DNA of 64,000 nt from Polaromonas sp. AET17H-212 (GCF_002379085.1 NZ_NBZW01000003.1:186001-250000), one strand, 5' to 3'; shown: positions 39,587-48,965, numbered from the stretch's first letter. A program made the numbers and translations. The notes: generated by a model not told the origin, from the letters alone.

Positions 39587-39678
39587 AAGCGCCCGCGACA
39601 AGTCGCATGCGCGCTGCTGGATGCGGCGGGTTGACGCGACCAACATTCATCCCGTCACCTTTTCCTGCGGAGACAGCC

Positions 39679-39816
39679 ATGCAGTCCACGGAGCATTCGC
39701 GACGTGCCGCGGCAGTTCAGATTGTCGGCGCGGCTTACGCCGGCGGCGATCCGCTGATGGCGCTGGGGCCGGTTGCGGCGGCCTTGTGCCGAGTGGGCGA
39801 AAATACAGGGAAATGA
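39679..39816 (+). CDS. Short open frame, possible gene remnant
   Basis: 45 residues (MQSTEHSRRAAAVQIVGAAY...) with GGAGA a few bases ahead of the ATG. I do not recognise a family. The codon use is coding-like but the frame ends abruptly, so it may be the surviving 5' end of a lost gene or a chance frame. The rest of the 39587-40012 gap shows nothing clear. Confidence 0.3.
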   Translation: MQSTEHSRRAAAVQIVGAAYAGGDPLMALGPVAAALCRVGENTGK

Positions 39817-40012
39817 AACGACGTCTTTTCCCTTTTCCGCTGCCCGCCCGCTCTCGCTGCCTCGCCGGCTACGATCGCGGTTGTACCCATCCATACAGCC
39901 TCATGCCGGCGGGGCTGTCGGTGCATTTCCTGGCGGGACGGCTTGGGAGCGGGCCCTGCCGCCTGGCTGTTTCAGCGCGACAGACGAGCACCAACATGCG
40001 TTCAAGCAAGTC

Positions 40013-40588
40013 ATGAGTGCTGCTTCCAACCCGCGCCTGCCGATTGACCCGTCCACGCTGCTGCCTAGCATCCAGAGTTTTGGTGAACTCAGCCACTTCC
40101 TGCGCTCGGCGATGGCCGACGAGGAGTCGCTGCAGCTGGCTGACGGCATGGGCGGTCTGGCGGTGGGCATTGAAGCCGTGCTGTCAGGCCTGAAGCGCGA
40201 ACCCGACCTGCAGGCGCTGGCCGCGCCCCTGATGGACCTGATGACCATCCTGCGCGAGCATCGTGCGCTGGTGATTGCCCTTTCGCCGGCGTGGCGCGGC
40301 CTCTATGAATACGCGGCCTACCTGGCGGCGCTGAACAACTTTCGCGTGCTGATTGGCCAGTGGCTGCTGGCAGCCGGTCCCCAGGACAAGCCCGGCCCGC
40401 CGGAGCCGCAAGCCATCCATTTTGAGGACTTCGAGCTGGTCGGATGGCGGACACTGGGGGAGGGCATGCTGCTGATCGACATGTACGAACAGCTCAGCGG
40501 CCGGGAGGCGGGCGAGTCCGGCGATGCGGCGCTGGATGTGGCGCGGGTGGAGCGGGCCAGAACCTGGTGGGAACGTCTGCGCGGATAA
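40013..40588 (+). CDS. Hypothetical protein
   Basis: 191 residues, predicted mostly alpha-helical, soluble, no signal peptide and no motif I recognise. Acidic, with a helical, moderately hydrophobic middle (LMDLMTILREHRALVIALSPAW). The frame is open upstream but the ATG at 40013 starts the coding-like composition. A 271-bp gap with the aroG leader follows, so cotranscription with aroG is unlikely. Confidence 0.55.
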   Translation: MSAASNPRLPIDPSTLLPSIQSFGELSHFLRSAMADEESLQLADGMGGLAVGIEAVLSGLKREPDLQALAAPLMDLMTILREHRALVIALSPAWRGLYEYAAYLAALNNFRVLIGQWLLAAGPQDKPGPPEPQAIHFEDFELVGWRTLGEGMLLIDMYEQLSGREAGESGDAALDVARVERARTWWERLRG

Positions 40589-40675
40589 GGACGTTTTGAG
40601 GTTCCCCGGGATTGGCCATCCAGGGCTTCACCGGTTAAAAAATCCATGGTCCGGCGGCTGTGCTACATTTCATTC

Positions 40676-40750
40676 ATGTCAGCCGCGAAATCTTATTTTG
40701 CTTACTTTTGGTTCTCAAGCGCCTCCGGCGGTAGAGAGATCCTCGCGTAA
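40676..40750 (+). CDS. Putative aroG leader peptide (Phe/Tyr/Trp-rich)
   Basis: 24 codons, ATG to TAA. Residues 6-13 read SYFAYFWF: three Phe, two Tyr and one Trp in seven codons (tat ttt gct tac ttt tgg ttc). It is followed 30 bp later by a perfect terminator hairpin and then by aroG, the first enzyme of aromatic amino-acid synthesis. This is the arrangement of a ribosome-mediated attenuator: starvation for aromatic aminoacyl-tRNAs would stall the ribosome on these codons. Known leader peptides of pheA and trp operons have the same design. Not experimentally shown. Confidence 0.75.
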   Translation: MSAAKSYFAYFWFSSASGGREILA

Positions 40751-40776
40751 GCAGAAAAAGACGCAACAGATTCTTG

Positions 40777-40807
40777 AAAACCGCCGGGCCCCCGGCGGTT
40801 TTTTTTT
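40777..40807 (+). terminator. Rho-independent attenuator terminator upstream of aroG
   Basis: Perfect 8-bp stem CCGCCGGG/CCCGGCGG (40781-40788 and 40791-40798) with a 2-base loop and nine T residues. The 5' arm is also complementary to TCCGGCGG at 40724-40731, inside the leader-peptide coding region after the aromatic codons. That pairing could act as the antiterminator. Confidence 0.85.
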
Positions 40808-40859
40808 GCCCATGCCATTTGCCGAATCGATTCTCGAACGTTCTAAAAGGAAGCCAGCC

Positions 40860-41984
40860 ATGAATGCCAAAGCCACCCAAGCCAGCGATGCCTGGTATGC
40901 GAGTCCTGTCGACAAAACCAGCCAGACCGACGACGAACGCATCAAGGACATCACTGTGTTGCCACCTCCCGAGCATTTGATCCGCTTCTTCCCGATCAGC
41001 GGCACCCCGGTGGAATCGCTGATCACCCAGACGCGCAAAAACATCCACAACATCATGGCCGGCAAGGACGACCGCCTGCTGGTGGTCATTGGCCCGTGCT
41101 CCATCCACGACCCGGCGGCGGCGCTGGACTACGCGCGCCGACTGGCCGAGCAGCGCAGGAAATACGCCGGCACGCTCGAGATCGTGATGCGTGTGTACTT
41201 CGAAAAACCACGCACCACGGTCGGCTGGAAAGGCCTGATCAACGACCCTTACCTGGACGAGACCTACCGCATCGACGAAGGCCTGCGCATCGCGCGCCAG
41301 TTGCTGATCGACATCAACCGCCTGGGCCTGCCGGCCGGCAGCGAGTTCCTCGACGTGATCTCGCCGCAGTACATCGGCGACCTGATCGCCTGGGGGGCCA
41401 TCGGGGCGCGCACGACGGAAAGCCAGGTACACCGCGAACTGGCGTCCGGCCTGTCGGCACCCATCGGCTTCAAGAACGGCACGGATGGCAACATCCGCAT
41501 TGCCACAGATGCGATCCAGGCGGCTGCCCGCGGCCACCATTTCCTGTCGGTGCACAAAAATGGCCAGGTGGCAATTGTGCAGACCAACGGCAACAAGGAC
41601 TGCCATGTGATCCTGCGCGGCGGCAAGACGCCCAATTACGACGCCGCCAGCGTGGGCGCGGCCTGCAAGGAGCTGGAAGCGGCCAAACTGCCGGCCACCC
41701 TGATGGTCGACTGCAGCCATGCCAACAGTGCCAAGCAGCATGAGAAACAGCTGGAGGTGGCACGCGAGATTGCCGCCCAGGTGGCAGGGGGCTCCCACCA
41801 GGTCTTCGGCCTGATGGTCGAGAGCCATCTGCAGCCGGGCGCCCAGAAATTCACGCCTGGCAAGGACGATGCCAAAAACCTGGAATACGGCAAAAGCATC
41901 ACGGATGCCTGCCTGAGCTGGGAGGATTCGCTCAATTTGCTCGATGGGTTGTCCGAAGCGGTCAAAGCCAGACGCGCGCGTTGA
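40860..41984 (+). CDS. aroG: 3-deoxy-7-phosphoheptulonate (DAHP) synthase, AroF/G/H type
   Basis: 374 residues. Condenses phosphoenolpyruvate with erythrose 4-phosphate at the entry to the shikimate pathway. Class I (AroFGH) motifs: VVIGPCSIHDPAAALDYA, MRVYFEKPRTTVGWKG, WGAIGARTTESQ, GFKNGTDG and VDCSHANSAKQ. The ATG at 40860 has AAAAGGAAG upstream; an ATG at 40812 would add 16 residues without family support. The upstream leader peptide and terminator suggest control by aromatic amino acid supply, in addition to normal feedback inhibition. Which amino acid inhibits this isozyme is not evident. Confidence 0.94.
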   Translation: MNAKATQASDAWYASPVDKTSQTDDERIKDITVLPPPEHLIRFFPISGTPVESLITQTRKNIHNIMAGKDDRLLVVIGPCSIHDPAAALDYARRLAEQRRKYAGTLEIVMRVYFEKPRTTVGWKGLINDPYLDETYRIDEGLRIARQLLIDINRLGLPAGSEFLDVISPQYIGDLIAWGAIGARTTESQVHRELASGLSAPIGFKNGTDGNIRIATDAIQAAARGHHFLSVHKNGQVAIVQTNGNKDCHVILRGGKTPNYDAASVGAACKELEAAKLPATLMVDCSHANSAKQHEKQLEVAREIAAQVAGGSHQVFGLMVESHLQPGAQKFTPGKDDAKNLEYGKSITDACLSWEDSLNLLDGLSEAVKARRAR

Positions 41985-42022
41985 CGACGCCTCCCCTAAT
42001 TGGGGGATGGCGTGCTAACCAT

Positions 42023-42041
42023 TAAGTGCTAAATTTAGAAC
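42023..42041 (+). promoter_or_regulatory. 19-bp element shared with the mraZ upstream region
   Basis: TAAGTGCTAAATTTAGAAC, one mismatch from 577-595 upstream of mraZ. It lies 73 bp before the hypothetical gene at 42114. GTGCTAA occurs twice (42012 and 42026). Probably a binding site or promoter element. Confidence 0.5.
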
Positions 42042-42113
42042 TTCTAGTTACACTTCCATTCCTCGCAGCCACTCGCTTGTCGCATGGAAGAACCGGTCGT
42101 CAAAGGAAGCGCC

Positions 42114-43139
42114 ATGTCGTCCGAGCAACCCCTTCTCTGCCTGGGTCTGGCTGGTTTCACGCCCGAGCAGCGCGAGCGGCTCCATCTGCTGCTCGGCCAG
42201 TTACCACCCCGGGGCGCGGTGTGGCGTGTCGGTCCGTTTGCAGAGGCCGATGCCTGGCTGGTCAGTGGTGAAAAATGCCGTCTGGTGGCGGCCGATACCC
42301 TGAAAATTCTGGCCGGCCTGCCCACCGAGCGCACCGTGCAACTCGATCTGGACGAGGTCGACCGCCCGATCGGCTTTTCGCTACCGCTGGCCTCCGATGA
42401 TTTTGACCCCAAGCATACCTTCGACCTGAGTGGGGGGGCCAGCCTGTCCGGGGTGCTGCAGCATTTCGAGAGCTGGTTGCGGCCTTTGCGTTCCCAGTTT
42501 GTGCTGGGCGGGCAACTGATCGCGCGCGAGAACGAGTTGCTGCCCGGTATTTACCACGTCAGCCACAAGGGTCAGCTGCTGGCCGTGATGGATTTCCACG
42601 AGTGGCGCATCGGCATTTTGCGCAAGGCCGACCCGGTCGATTTCGAACTGGCCCACTGGGACCGGCGTCCCCTGGAGGCGCACGACATCCCGAGCCATTT
42701 TCTGCGCAGCAGCCTGACCCATTTGCGCTGGATTTACGCGCAGCGCACCGAGCGCGACGTGTTGCCTTCGCGCTACCGCAGCAAGCCGGTCTATTTTCGC
42801 CATGCGCCAGCCGTGCCCATGCGCTGGATCAGGGACTCGCAGCTGATCTTGCTGCGCGAGCTGTCGCAGGCAGCGGGCGACTTTGACGCCCTGCTGCAGC
42901 GCACTGGGCTGACGCCTGCCCAGCTGACGCGGGATCTGGCCAGCCTGTATTTCGCCGGCTCGGTCACCACGACACCCGACAAAGCCGGTGCCGCCACCTT
43001 CACGGGCGTGGAGGACAGCCTTCCCGGCAGACACCGGAACGCGCTGGCGCAGACACTGCCGGGCGCGCCTGCGGGTCCGCCGACCCTCCCGGTGCGCAAG
43101 CATGACCTGACGGCGCCGGCGCGACTGGGGCGCAAATAA
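42114..43139 (+). CDS. Hypothetical protein with mainly soluble, mixed fold
   Basis: 341 residues, not recognised. No signal peptide or membrane helix. Early residues LCLGLAGFTPEQRERLHLLL and a middle block HDIPSHFLRSSLTHLRWIYAQRTERD suggest an alpha/beta then helical part; the last 60 residues are low-complexity Pro/Thr/Ala. The ATG at 42114 has AAAGGAAG at good distance, so it is preferred over 42084. The shared 19-bp element upstream hints at regulation in common with mraZ. Confidence 0.6.
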   Translation: MSSEQPLLCLGLAGFTPEQRERLHLLLGQLPPRGAVWRVGPFAEADAWLVSGEKCRLVAADTLKILAGLPTERTVQLDLDEVDRPIGFSLPLASDDFDPKHTFDLSGGASLSGVLQHFESWLRPLRSQFVLGGQLIARENELLPGIYHVSHKGQLLAVMDFHEWRIGILRKADPVDFELAHWDRRPLEAHDIPSHFLRSSLTHLRWIYAQRTERDVLPSRYRSKPVYFRHAPAVPMRWIRDSQLILLRELSQAAGDFDALLQRTGLTPAQLTRDLASLYFAGSVTTTPDKAGAATFTGVEDSLPGRHRNALAQTLPGAPAGPPTLPVRKHDLTAPARLGRK

Positions 43140-43241
43140 GCCTGCGGGCGGCGCCGCCGCCTGCGCGGGTTTTAGCCGATTGCCGGACTGGGCCGTGGCG
43201 CTCATGCTGGCGGGCATCCCGATCCGATACCGAGGCAACCC

Positions 43242-43553
43242 ATGTACAGCGAAGTCACCGTCACCTTCAAAAACAGCCCGCCCTTGCGGGTAGACCTCAA
43301 CGAGGTCCAACCCATGCCACACGAGGCTGCCAGGGCCTGGCTTGATGAGCAATTCACCCAGATGGGCTGCGAGCCACTGCGGCCCACCGGCAAGTTGCTG
43401 ATGGCCGACAAGGTGCTGGTGGTGGCCCAGGCCGCGGGTCCGCAGCAGTTTGCCGACGTCGCCTGGGCCCAGGCGTTTGCACGTGCGGCCAGCGCCTCGC
43501 TGGCCAAACCGGTGATTCACATCGATGTGCCGGCGATGGCGATCAGCTACTGA
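43242..43553 (+). CDS. Hypothetical small protein
   Basis: 103 residues: a compact, possibly alpha+beta domain (SEVTVTFKNSPPLRVDLNEV, VLVVAQAAGPQQFAD, KPVIHIDVPAMAISY). No family recognised. It follows the 42114 gene after 102 bp on the same strand and may be cotranscribed. It is followed at once by a repeat copy and the convergent mpl. Confidence 0.6.
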   Translation: MYSEVTVTFKNSPPLRVDLNEVQPMPHEAARAWLDEQFTQMGCEPLRPTGKLLMADKVLVVAQAAGPQQFADVAWAQAFARAASASLAKPVIHIDVPAMAISY

Positions 43554-43560
43554 GTTTGAG

Positions 43561-43620
43561 GATGATTTTGGCCTGCGGCCCTTGAGCAGAGGTTGCAGAC
43601 AGCTATAAAAAATAGAGCAA
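43561..43620 (-). repeat. Dispersed AT-core repeat directly after mpl
   Basis: Minus strand: TTGCTCTATTTTTTATAGC, TGTCTGCAACC, then AAGGGCCGCAGGCCAAAA. It begins at the base after the mpl stop codon, between convergent genes, and could serve as an mRNA 3' structure. Confidence 0.8.
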
Positions 43621-45042
43621 TCAGCCGGCCTGCAGCGCCTCCAGCAGCCGGACGTGGATGCCGCCAAAACCGCCGTTGCTCATGCACAGTAAATGGTCGC
43701 CGGGACGCGCGGCGGCTTTGACCTGCGTCAGCAACTGGTCGAGGTTGTCGGCCACCTGCGCGCGCGCACCCATGGGGGCCAGCGCTGCCTTGGCGTCCCA
43801 GTCCAGTCCGCCGGCATGGCAAAACGCCAGGTCGGCCTGCTCCAGGCTCCAGGGCAGCTGCGCCGTCATGGTGCCCAGCTTCATGGTGTTGCTGCGTGGC
43901 TCGAAGATCGCCAGGATGCGCTGGGCGCCGCCCGCGCCGGCCAGCTGGCGGCGCAGTCCGTCGATGGTGGTGTGGATGGCGGTCGGGTGGTGCGCAAAGT
44001 CGTCGTACACGGTGATGGTGCCGCCGGCGCGCGCCACCGTGCCGCGCACTTCCATGCGGCGCCTCACGTTCTCGAAGCTGGCCAGGGCTTCGGCGGCCGC
44101 TTGCGGCGCCACACCCACATGCTCGGCCGCGGCGATGGCGGCCAGTGCATTGAGCTGGTTGTGCACGCCACCGATGCCCCATTCAACCCGCGCGGCTTTG
44201 CGGCCGTCCCGGAGCACGTCGAAAGCGTCGGGTTCCCCCTGGGCCGCGAAGCCTTCGGCCGCGGCGCCGCCGAAAAGTACCCGCTCACTCCAGCAGCCCT
44301 GGGCCAGCACGCGGGCCAGGCTGTCTTCGCGGGCATTGACAACAATCCGGCCGGTGCCGGGCACCGTGCGCACCAGGTGGTGGAACTGGCGCTCGATCGC
44401 CGCCAGGTTGTCGAAGATGTCGGCGTGGTCGAACTCGAGGTTGTTCAGGATGGCGGTGCGCGGCCGGTAGTGGACGAACTTGCTGCGCTTGTCAAAAAAG
44501 GCGGTATCGTATTCGTCGGCCTCGATCACAAAGGTGTTGCCGCTGCCCAGCCGCGCCGACACGCCGAAGTTCAGCGGCACGCCGCCGACCAGAAAGCCCG
44601 GCTGCAGGCCGGCGCACTCCAGAATCCAGCTCAGCATGGCCGTCGTGGTGGTTTTGCCGTGGGTGCCCGCGACGGCCAGCACATGGCGCGGACCGGTGGG
44701 GTGGTGCGTCGGGTGGTGCAGCACATGGCCGGACAGCCACTGCGGGCCGCTGGTGTAGGGCACGCCGGCGTCCAGAATGGCCTCCATCAGGGGGAATTTG
44801 GGTTTGCCGCTGGCGTCATGCGCGCGGGAGACCACATTGCCGACTACAAAAACATCAGGCTGAAAGGCCATCTGGTCGGCGCCATAACCTTCAATCAGCT
44901 CGATCCCCAGCGCGCGCAGCTGATCGCTCATCGGGGGATAGACGCCCGTGTCGCAACCCGTGACCTTGTGCCCGGCCTCGCGGGCCAGCGCAGCCAGCCC
45001 CCCCATGAAGGTGCCGCAGATTCCCAGAATATGTATGTGCAT
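43621..45042 (-). CDS. mpl: UDP-MurNAc:L-alanyl-gamma-D-glutamyl-meso-DAP ligase Mpl
   Basis: 473 residues. Recycles the murein tripeptide by joining it to UDP-MurNAc. Related to MurC but distinguished by the N-terminus MHIHILGICGTFMGGLAALA, the P-loop [33 protein letters not shown], and NNLEFDHADIFDN. It works downstream of AmpD, encoded at 57435, in the same recycling route. Confidence 0.95.
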   Translation of the reverse strand: MHIHILGICGTFMGGLAALAREAGHKVTGCDTGVYPPMSDQLRALGIELIEGYGADQMAFQPDVFVVGNVVSRAHDASGKPKFPLMEAILDAGVPYTSGPQWLSGHVLHHPTHHPTGPRHVLAVAGTHGKTTTTAMLSWILECAGLQPGFLVGGVPLNFGVSARLGSGNTFVIEADEYDTAFFDKRSKFVHYRPRTAILNNLEFDHADIFDNLAAIERQFHHLVRTVPGTGRIVVNAREDSLARVLAQGCWSERVLFGGAAAEGFAAQGEPDAFDVLRDGRKAARVEWGIGGVHNQLNALAAIAAAEHVGVAPQAAAEALASFENVRRRMEVRGTVARAGGTITVYDDFAHHPTAIHTTIDGLRRQLAGAGGAQRILAIFEPRSNTMKLGTMTAQLPWSLEQADLAFCHAGGLDWDAKAALAPMGARAQVADNLDQLLTQVKAAARPGDHLLCMSNGGFGGIHVRLLEALQAG

Positions 45043-45311
45043 GCAGGTATTCTAGGAGGCCCGCAGCTGGCCGGGCGGTCCTGGCACGCAACTGTTTTTG
45101 GCTCGGAAGTTTTGACGAAACAGGGCCGTGGCCCAAATACATCGTGCACGAAACGCTACTTATTTGATAGCAATATGGGTGAGACGGGCTTTTGGCGGGA
45201 GGCTGCCTTGCCCGTTACCTGCAACTTTACTGCTGCTGGTCGGGTCAACCCCATGCAGAATCATTCATGCGACCGCCGATTTGCTGGCGGCACATCGTCG
45301 AGAACCCCACC
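45043..45311. other. Divergent gap between mpl and the hypothetical gene at 45312
   Basis: No gene is evident. At 45152-45198 a degenerate dispersed repeat copy is possible (GCTACTTATTTGATAGC, then GACGGGCTTTTGGC). Promoters for mpl (minus) and the 45312 gene (plus) must lie here but I cannot place them. Confidence 0.4.
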
Positions 45312-45920
45312 GTGAACCCCCACACCCTGAAACTGGAAATTGCCGCCACTGCCGCCGCGCTGGTCGTGGAAGAAGGCCTGGAATACGGCCCGGCCAAACG
45401 CCGTGCCGTCAAGCAGATGGACCTGCCCGGCCGCAGTGAGCTGCCGGGCAACGACGAGGTCGAAGACGCGGTGCGCGAGTACATTGCGCTGTTCTGCGCG
45501 GACACCCAGCCGGCCGAGCTGGCCGCGCTGCGCGCGCTCGCCCTGACCTGGATGCAGCGCATGGCGCAGTTTCGCCCCTATCTGGGCGGCGCCGTCTGGC
45601 ACGGCACGGCCACGCGCTTGTCCGACATCTATATCCAGCTGTTTTGCGACGACCCGAAATCCGCCGAAATTGCGCTGATCGACCACGACGTGGATTACGA
45701 ACCGCGTACCGTCACTGGCTTTACCGGCGACAGCGTCGAGGCGCTGAGCGTGCGCAGCCTGTGCAAGCCGCTGCAGGAAACGGTGGGCGTGCATCTGATG
45801 GTGTACGACCACGACCACCTGCGCGGTGCGTTGCGGCCCGATGCCAAAGGCCGCAAGCCGCGTGGGGACCTGGCCGATGTGCAAAAATTGCTGATGACCA
45901 GCCAGGAGTCCCATTCATGA
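45312..45920 (+). CDS. Hypothetical protein, possibly nucleotidyltransferase-like
   Basis: 202 residues. I recognise this as a conserved beta-proteobacterial protein without known function. The segment GGAVWHGTATRLSDIYIQLF followed by CDDPKSAEIALIDHDVDYE recalls the G-S-x-R-x-S-D block of minimal nucleotidyltransferases, but the match is loose. GTG at 45312 gives the start MNPHTLKLEIAATAAAL; earlier starts lack support. It overlaps the tlpA-like gene by 4 bp. Confidence 0.65.
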   Translation: MNPHTLKLEIAATAAALVVEEGLEYGPAKRRAVKQMDLPGRSELPGNDEVEDAVREYIALFCADTQPAELAALRALALTWMQRMAQFRPYLGGAVWHGTATRLSDIYIQLFCDDPKSAEIALIDHDVDYEPRTVTGFTGDSVEALSVRSLCKPLQETVGVHLMVYDHDHLRGALRPDAKGRKPRGDLADVQKLLMTSQESHS

Positions 45921-46462
45921 ACCGCCGGCAGCTGATGGTGGGCGGGGTGGCAGCGGCCGCCGCTCTTGCCGGCGCGGGCGTGGCCTGGCGGCAGCTCCAG
46001 CCGCATGGTGCATCTGCATCCGTCGCTTCGAGCGGACAGGGCGGTACGCTGGATCCGTTTTGGGCGCAGGCTTTTGACACGCCTGACGGTGCCAGCCTGG
46101 CGCTGGCCAGTTTTTCCGGCAAACCCCTGCTGGTCAATTTCTGGGCCACCTGGTGTCCGCCATGCATCGAGGAATTGCCTCTTCTTGATGGCTTTTATCG
46201 GGAAAACAAGGCTAAAAGCTGGCAAGTTCTGGGTTTGGCCGTGGATCAACCCAGTGCGGTGCGGGCCTGGCTGCAGCGCAAGCCCTTGGGTTTTCCGGTG
46301 GCCATGGCTGGTTTTTCCGGCACGGAGCTGAGCAAGTCGCTGGGCAACCTGTCCGGGGGGCTGCCCTTCACCGTGGTGTTTGGAGCGTCCGGTCAACTGC
46401 TGCATCGCAAAAGCGGCAAGGTGACGCCCGAGGATCTGGCCCAATGGGTGCAACTGGCCTGA
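45917..46462 (+). CDS. TlpA-like thioredoxin-fold protein
   Basis: 181 residues. A membrane-anchored or exported thiol-disulfide oxidoreductase with the active site WCPPC in NFWATWCPPCIEELPLL. The N-terminus MNRRQLMVGGVAAAAALAG contains a twin-arginine-like and hydrophobic stretch, so it is exported; a Tat signal is possible. Such proteins often reduce apocytochrome c or other periplasmic proteins. Cotranscribed with the preceding hypothetical gene. Confidence 0.85.
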   Translation: MNRRQLMVGGVAAAAALAGAGVAWRQLQPHGASASVASSGQGGTLDPFWAQAFDTPDGASLALASFSGKPLLVNFWATWCPPCIEELPLLDGFYRENKAKSWQVLGLAVDQPSAVRAWLQRKPLGFPVAMAGFSGTELSKSLGNLSGGLPFTVVFGASGQLLHRKSGKVTPEDLAQWVQLA

Positions 46463-46564
46463 GAGGCCGGGCCGAGTTGAGTCCTGGTTGCCGGCCGGAT
46501 ACCGGGTGGATATGGGGTAAAGTTCGGGCTTGCCCGGCGGCCGGCCGGAAAGGAGACAGTGTTG

Positions 46565-47002
46565 ATGAGCATACTGGTATTGCATGGACCGAATCTGAAC
46601 CTGCTGGGCACCCGCGAGCCGCAGGTGTACGGGGTGACCACGTTGGATCAAATTAACGAAGATTTGGTCAAATTCGCCGCAGATCGCGGCACATCGCTAC
46701 AGACTTTTCAGAGCAACCACGAGGGCGTCCTGGTTGACCGCATCCAGCAGGCACGTACCGACGGCACGCAGTTCATCGTCATCAACCCGGCGGCCTTCAC
46801 GCATACCAGTGTGGCCATCCGCGATGCGATTGCGGGGGTGGCCATTCCGTTTGTGGAGGTGCATCTTTCCAACGTCCATCGGCGCGAAGCCTTTCGCCAC
46901 CACTCCTATTTTTCGGATGTGGCTGAAGCTGTGATGGCCGGTTTCGGGCCGGCTGGTTACCGCTATGCGGTAGACTTCGCCCTTTCGCGTCTGGCTAAAT
47001 AG
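46565..47002 (+). CDS. aroQ: 3-dehydroquinate dehydratase, type II
   Basis: 145 residues. Dehydrates 3-dehydroquinate in the shikimate pathway. The family order is complete: [67 protein letters not shown] at 46551-46555 supports the ATG at 46565 over the GTG at 46559. Stands 103 bp after the tlpA-like gene and 153 bp before accB. Confidence 0.94.
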   Translation: MSILVLHGPNLNLLGTREPQVYGVTTLDQINEDLVKFAADRGTSLQTFQSNHEGVLVDRIQQARTDGTQFIVINPAAFTHTSVAIRDAIAGVAIPFVEVHLSNVHRREAFRHHSYFSDVAEAVMAGFGPAGYRYAVDFALSRLAK

Positions 47003-47028
47003 CCTGAATTAATAAAGTTAGCTGATTT

Positions 47029-47067
47029 TTAGGCGCCGAAGGGTGTAAAAAGCGGAATTTAGGCGCG
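47029..47067 (+). promoter_or_regulatory. Direct repeat TTTAGGCGC upstream of accB
   Basis: TTTAGGCGC at 47029-47037 and 47059-47067, 30 bp apart (three helical turns), in the accB upstream region. Could be a binding site pair for a regulator of accBC. Weak evidence. Confidence 0.3.
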
Positions 47068-47155
47068 ATCAGCGCTGGAGTCCGCCAGTCATGCCGCCGG
47101 CAAGATGAATGTCAGAGGTGCCCGCCTCAAGGCGCCGACCGTCGTTGGAGAAACC

Positions 47156-47608
47156 ATGGATTTAAGAAAACTCAAGACACTGATTGACCTCGTTTCCGAG
47201 TCCAATGTGTCCGAACTGGAAATCACCGAGGCCGAAGGCAAGGTCCGTATCGTCAAATCGGGCGGCACGCCCATGGTGATGCAGGCCCCCATGACCATGA
47301 TGCCGGCACCGGTGGCCGCCCCGGCGGCCGGCGTGCCGGCAGCTGCCGAGGCCGCGGCACCGGCCGCGCCGGCAGGTCATGCAGTCAAGTCCCCGATGGT
47401 CGGCACCTTTTACCGCTCGTCCAGCCCCGGCGCCAAGGCGTACGTGGAAGTGGGCAGCCAGGTCAAGGAAGGCGAGACCATCTGCATCATCGAGGCGATG
47501 AAAATCCTCAACGAGATTGAAGCGGACAAATCCGGCACCATCACCCGCATCCTGTGCGAGAACGGTCAGGCGGTGGAGTACGGACAGCCGCTCTTCATGA
47601 TCGAGTGA
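47156..47608 (+). CDS. accB: Biotin carboxyl carrier protein of acetyl-CoA carboxylase
   Basis: 150 residues. Carries biotin between the carboxylase and transferase halves of acetyl-CoA carboxylase. The biotin site is [12 protein letters not shown] with K116. An N-terminal helical region and an Ala/Pro linker (about residues 42-75) precede the biotinyl domain. The ATG at 47156 is preceded by GGAG. Accompanied by accC 7 bp downstream, the usual operon. Confidence 0.95.
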   Translation: MDLRKLKTLIDLVSESNVSELEITEAEGKVRIVKSGGTPMVMQAPMTMMPAPVAAPAAGVPAAAEAAAPAAPAGHAVKSPMVGTFYRSSSPGAKAYVEVGSQVKEGETICIIEAMKILNEIEADKSGTITRILCENGQAVEYGQPLFMIE

Positions 47609-47615
47609 CCGCTGC

Positions 47616-48965
47616 ATGTTCAAAAAGATACTGATCGCCAACCGCGGCGAAATTGCGCTCCGCATCCAGCGCGCCTGCCGGGAACTCGGCGTCAAGGCCG
47701 TGATGGTGTATTCCGAGGCTGACCGCGAGGCCAAGTACATCAAGCTCGCGGACGAGTCGGTCTGCATCGGTCCGGCGCCTTCCGCGCTGAGCTACCTCAA
47801 CATGCCGGCCATCATCTCGGCCGCCGAGGTGACGGACGCCGAGGCGATTCACCCCGGCTACGGTTTCCTGAGCGAAAACGCCGACTTTGCCGAACGGGTT
47901 GAAAAAAGCGGCTTCAAGTTCATTGGCCCATCGCCCGAATCCATACGCATCATGGGCGACAAGGTCTCGGCCAAGCAGACCATGATCAAAGCCGGCGTGC
48001 CCTGTGTGCCGGGCTCCGAAGGCGCCCTGCCTGACGACCCGGCGGTCATCAAGCGCACGGCCAAGCAGGTCGGCTACCCCGTCATCATCAAGGCAGCCGG
48101 TGGCGGCGGCGGGCGTGGCATGCGGGTGGTGCACACCGAAGCGGCGCTGCTGCATGCGGTGCAGACCACCAAGGCCGAAGCGGGCGCTGCCTTTGGCAAC
48201 CCCGAGGTCTACATGGAAAAATTCCTGCAGAACCCGCGCCACATCGAAATCCAGATCCTCGCCGACCAGCACAAAAATGCGGTCTGGCTCGGGGAGCGGG
48301 ACTGCTCCATGCAGCGCCGCCACCAGAAGGTGATTGAAGAGGCGCCGGCCCCGGGCATTCCGCGCAAGATCATCGAGCGCATCGGCGAACGCTGCGTCGC
48401 GGCCGTCAAGAAGATTGGTTATCGCGGCGCCGGGACCTTCGAGTTCCTCTACGAAAACGGCGAGTTCTACTTCATCGAGATGAACACCCGGGTCCAGGTC
48501 GAGCACCCGGTGACCGAGTGGGTCACCGGCGTGGATATCGTCCGGTCGCAGATCCAGATAGCTGCCGGCGAAAAACTGCCTTTCACGCAGCGCCAGATCG
48601 AAATCAAGGGCCATGCGATCGAATGCCGCATCAACGCGGAAGACCCCTACAAGTTTGTTCCGTCGCCGGGGCGCATCACCACCTGGCACATGCCGGGCGG
48701 GCCGGGTGTGCGGGTGGATTCGCACATCTACACGAACTACTTTGTGCCGCCGAATTACGACTCGATGGTCGGCAAGATCATTGTGCACGGCGACACCCGC
48801 GAGCAGGCCCTGGCGCGCATGCGCACGGCGCTGGCCGAAACCGTGGTCGAGGGCATCAACACCAACATCGCGCTGCACCGTGAATTGATGGTGGATGCCA
48901 AGTTCATGGACGGCGGCACCAACATCCACTACCTTGAAGAGTGGTTGTCGCAACGTGACCGCTGA
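47616..48965 (+). CDS. accC: Biotin carboxylase of acetyl-CoA carboxylase
   Basis: 449 residues. ATP-grasp enzyme that carboxylates the biotin on Acc[21 protein letters not shown] at the start, [25 protein letters not shown], and [20 protein letters not shown] are all present. Length is normal. The prmA gene follows. Confidence 0.97.
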   Translation: MFKKILIANRGEIALRIQRACRELGVKAVMVYSEADREAKYIKLADESVCIGPAPSALSYLNMPAIISAAEVTDAEAIHPGYGFLSENADFAERVEKSGFKFIGPSPESIRIMGDKVSAKQTMIKAGVPCVPGSEGALPDDPAVIKRTAKQVGYPVIIKAAGGGGGRGMRVVHTEAALLHAVQTTKAEAGAAFGNPEVYMEKFLQNPRHIEIQILADQHKNAVWLGERDCSMQRRHQKVIEEAPAPGIPRKIIERIGERCVAAVKKIGYRGAGTFEFLYENGEFYFIEMNTRVQVEHPVTEWVTGVDIVRSQIQIAAGEKLPFTQRQIEIKGHAIECRINAEDPYKFVPSPGRITTWHMPGGPGVRVDSHIYTNYFVPPNYDSMVGKIIVHGDTREQALARMRTALAETVVEGINTNIALHRELMVDAKFMDGGTNIHYLEEWLSQRDR

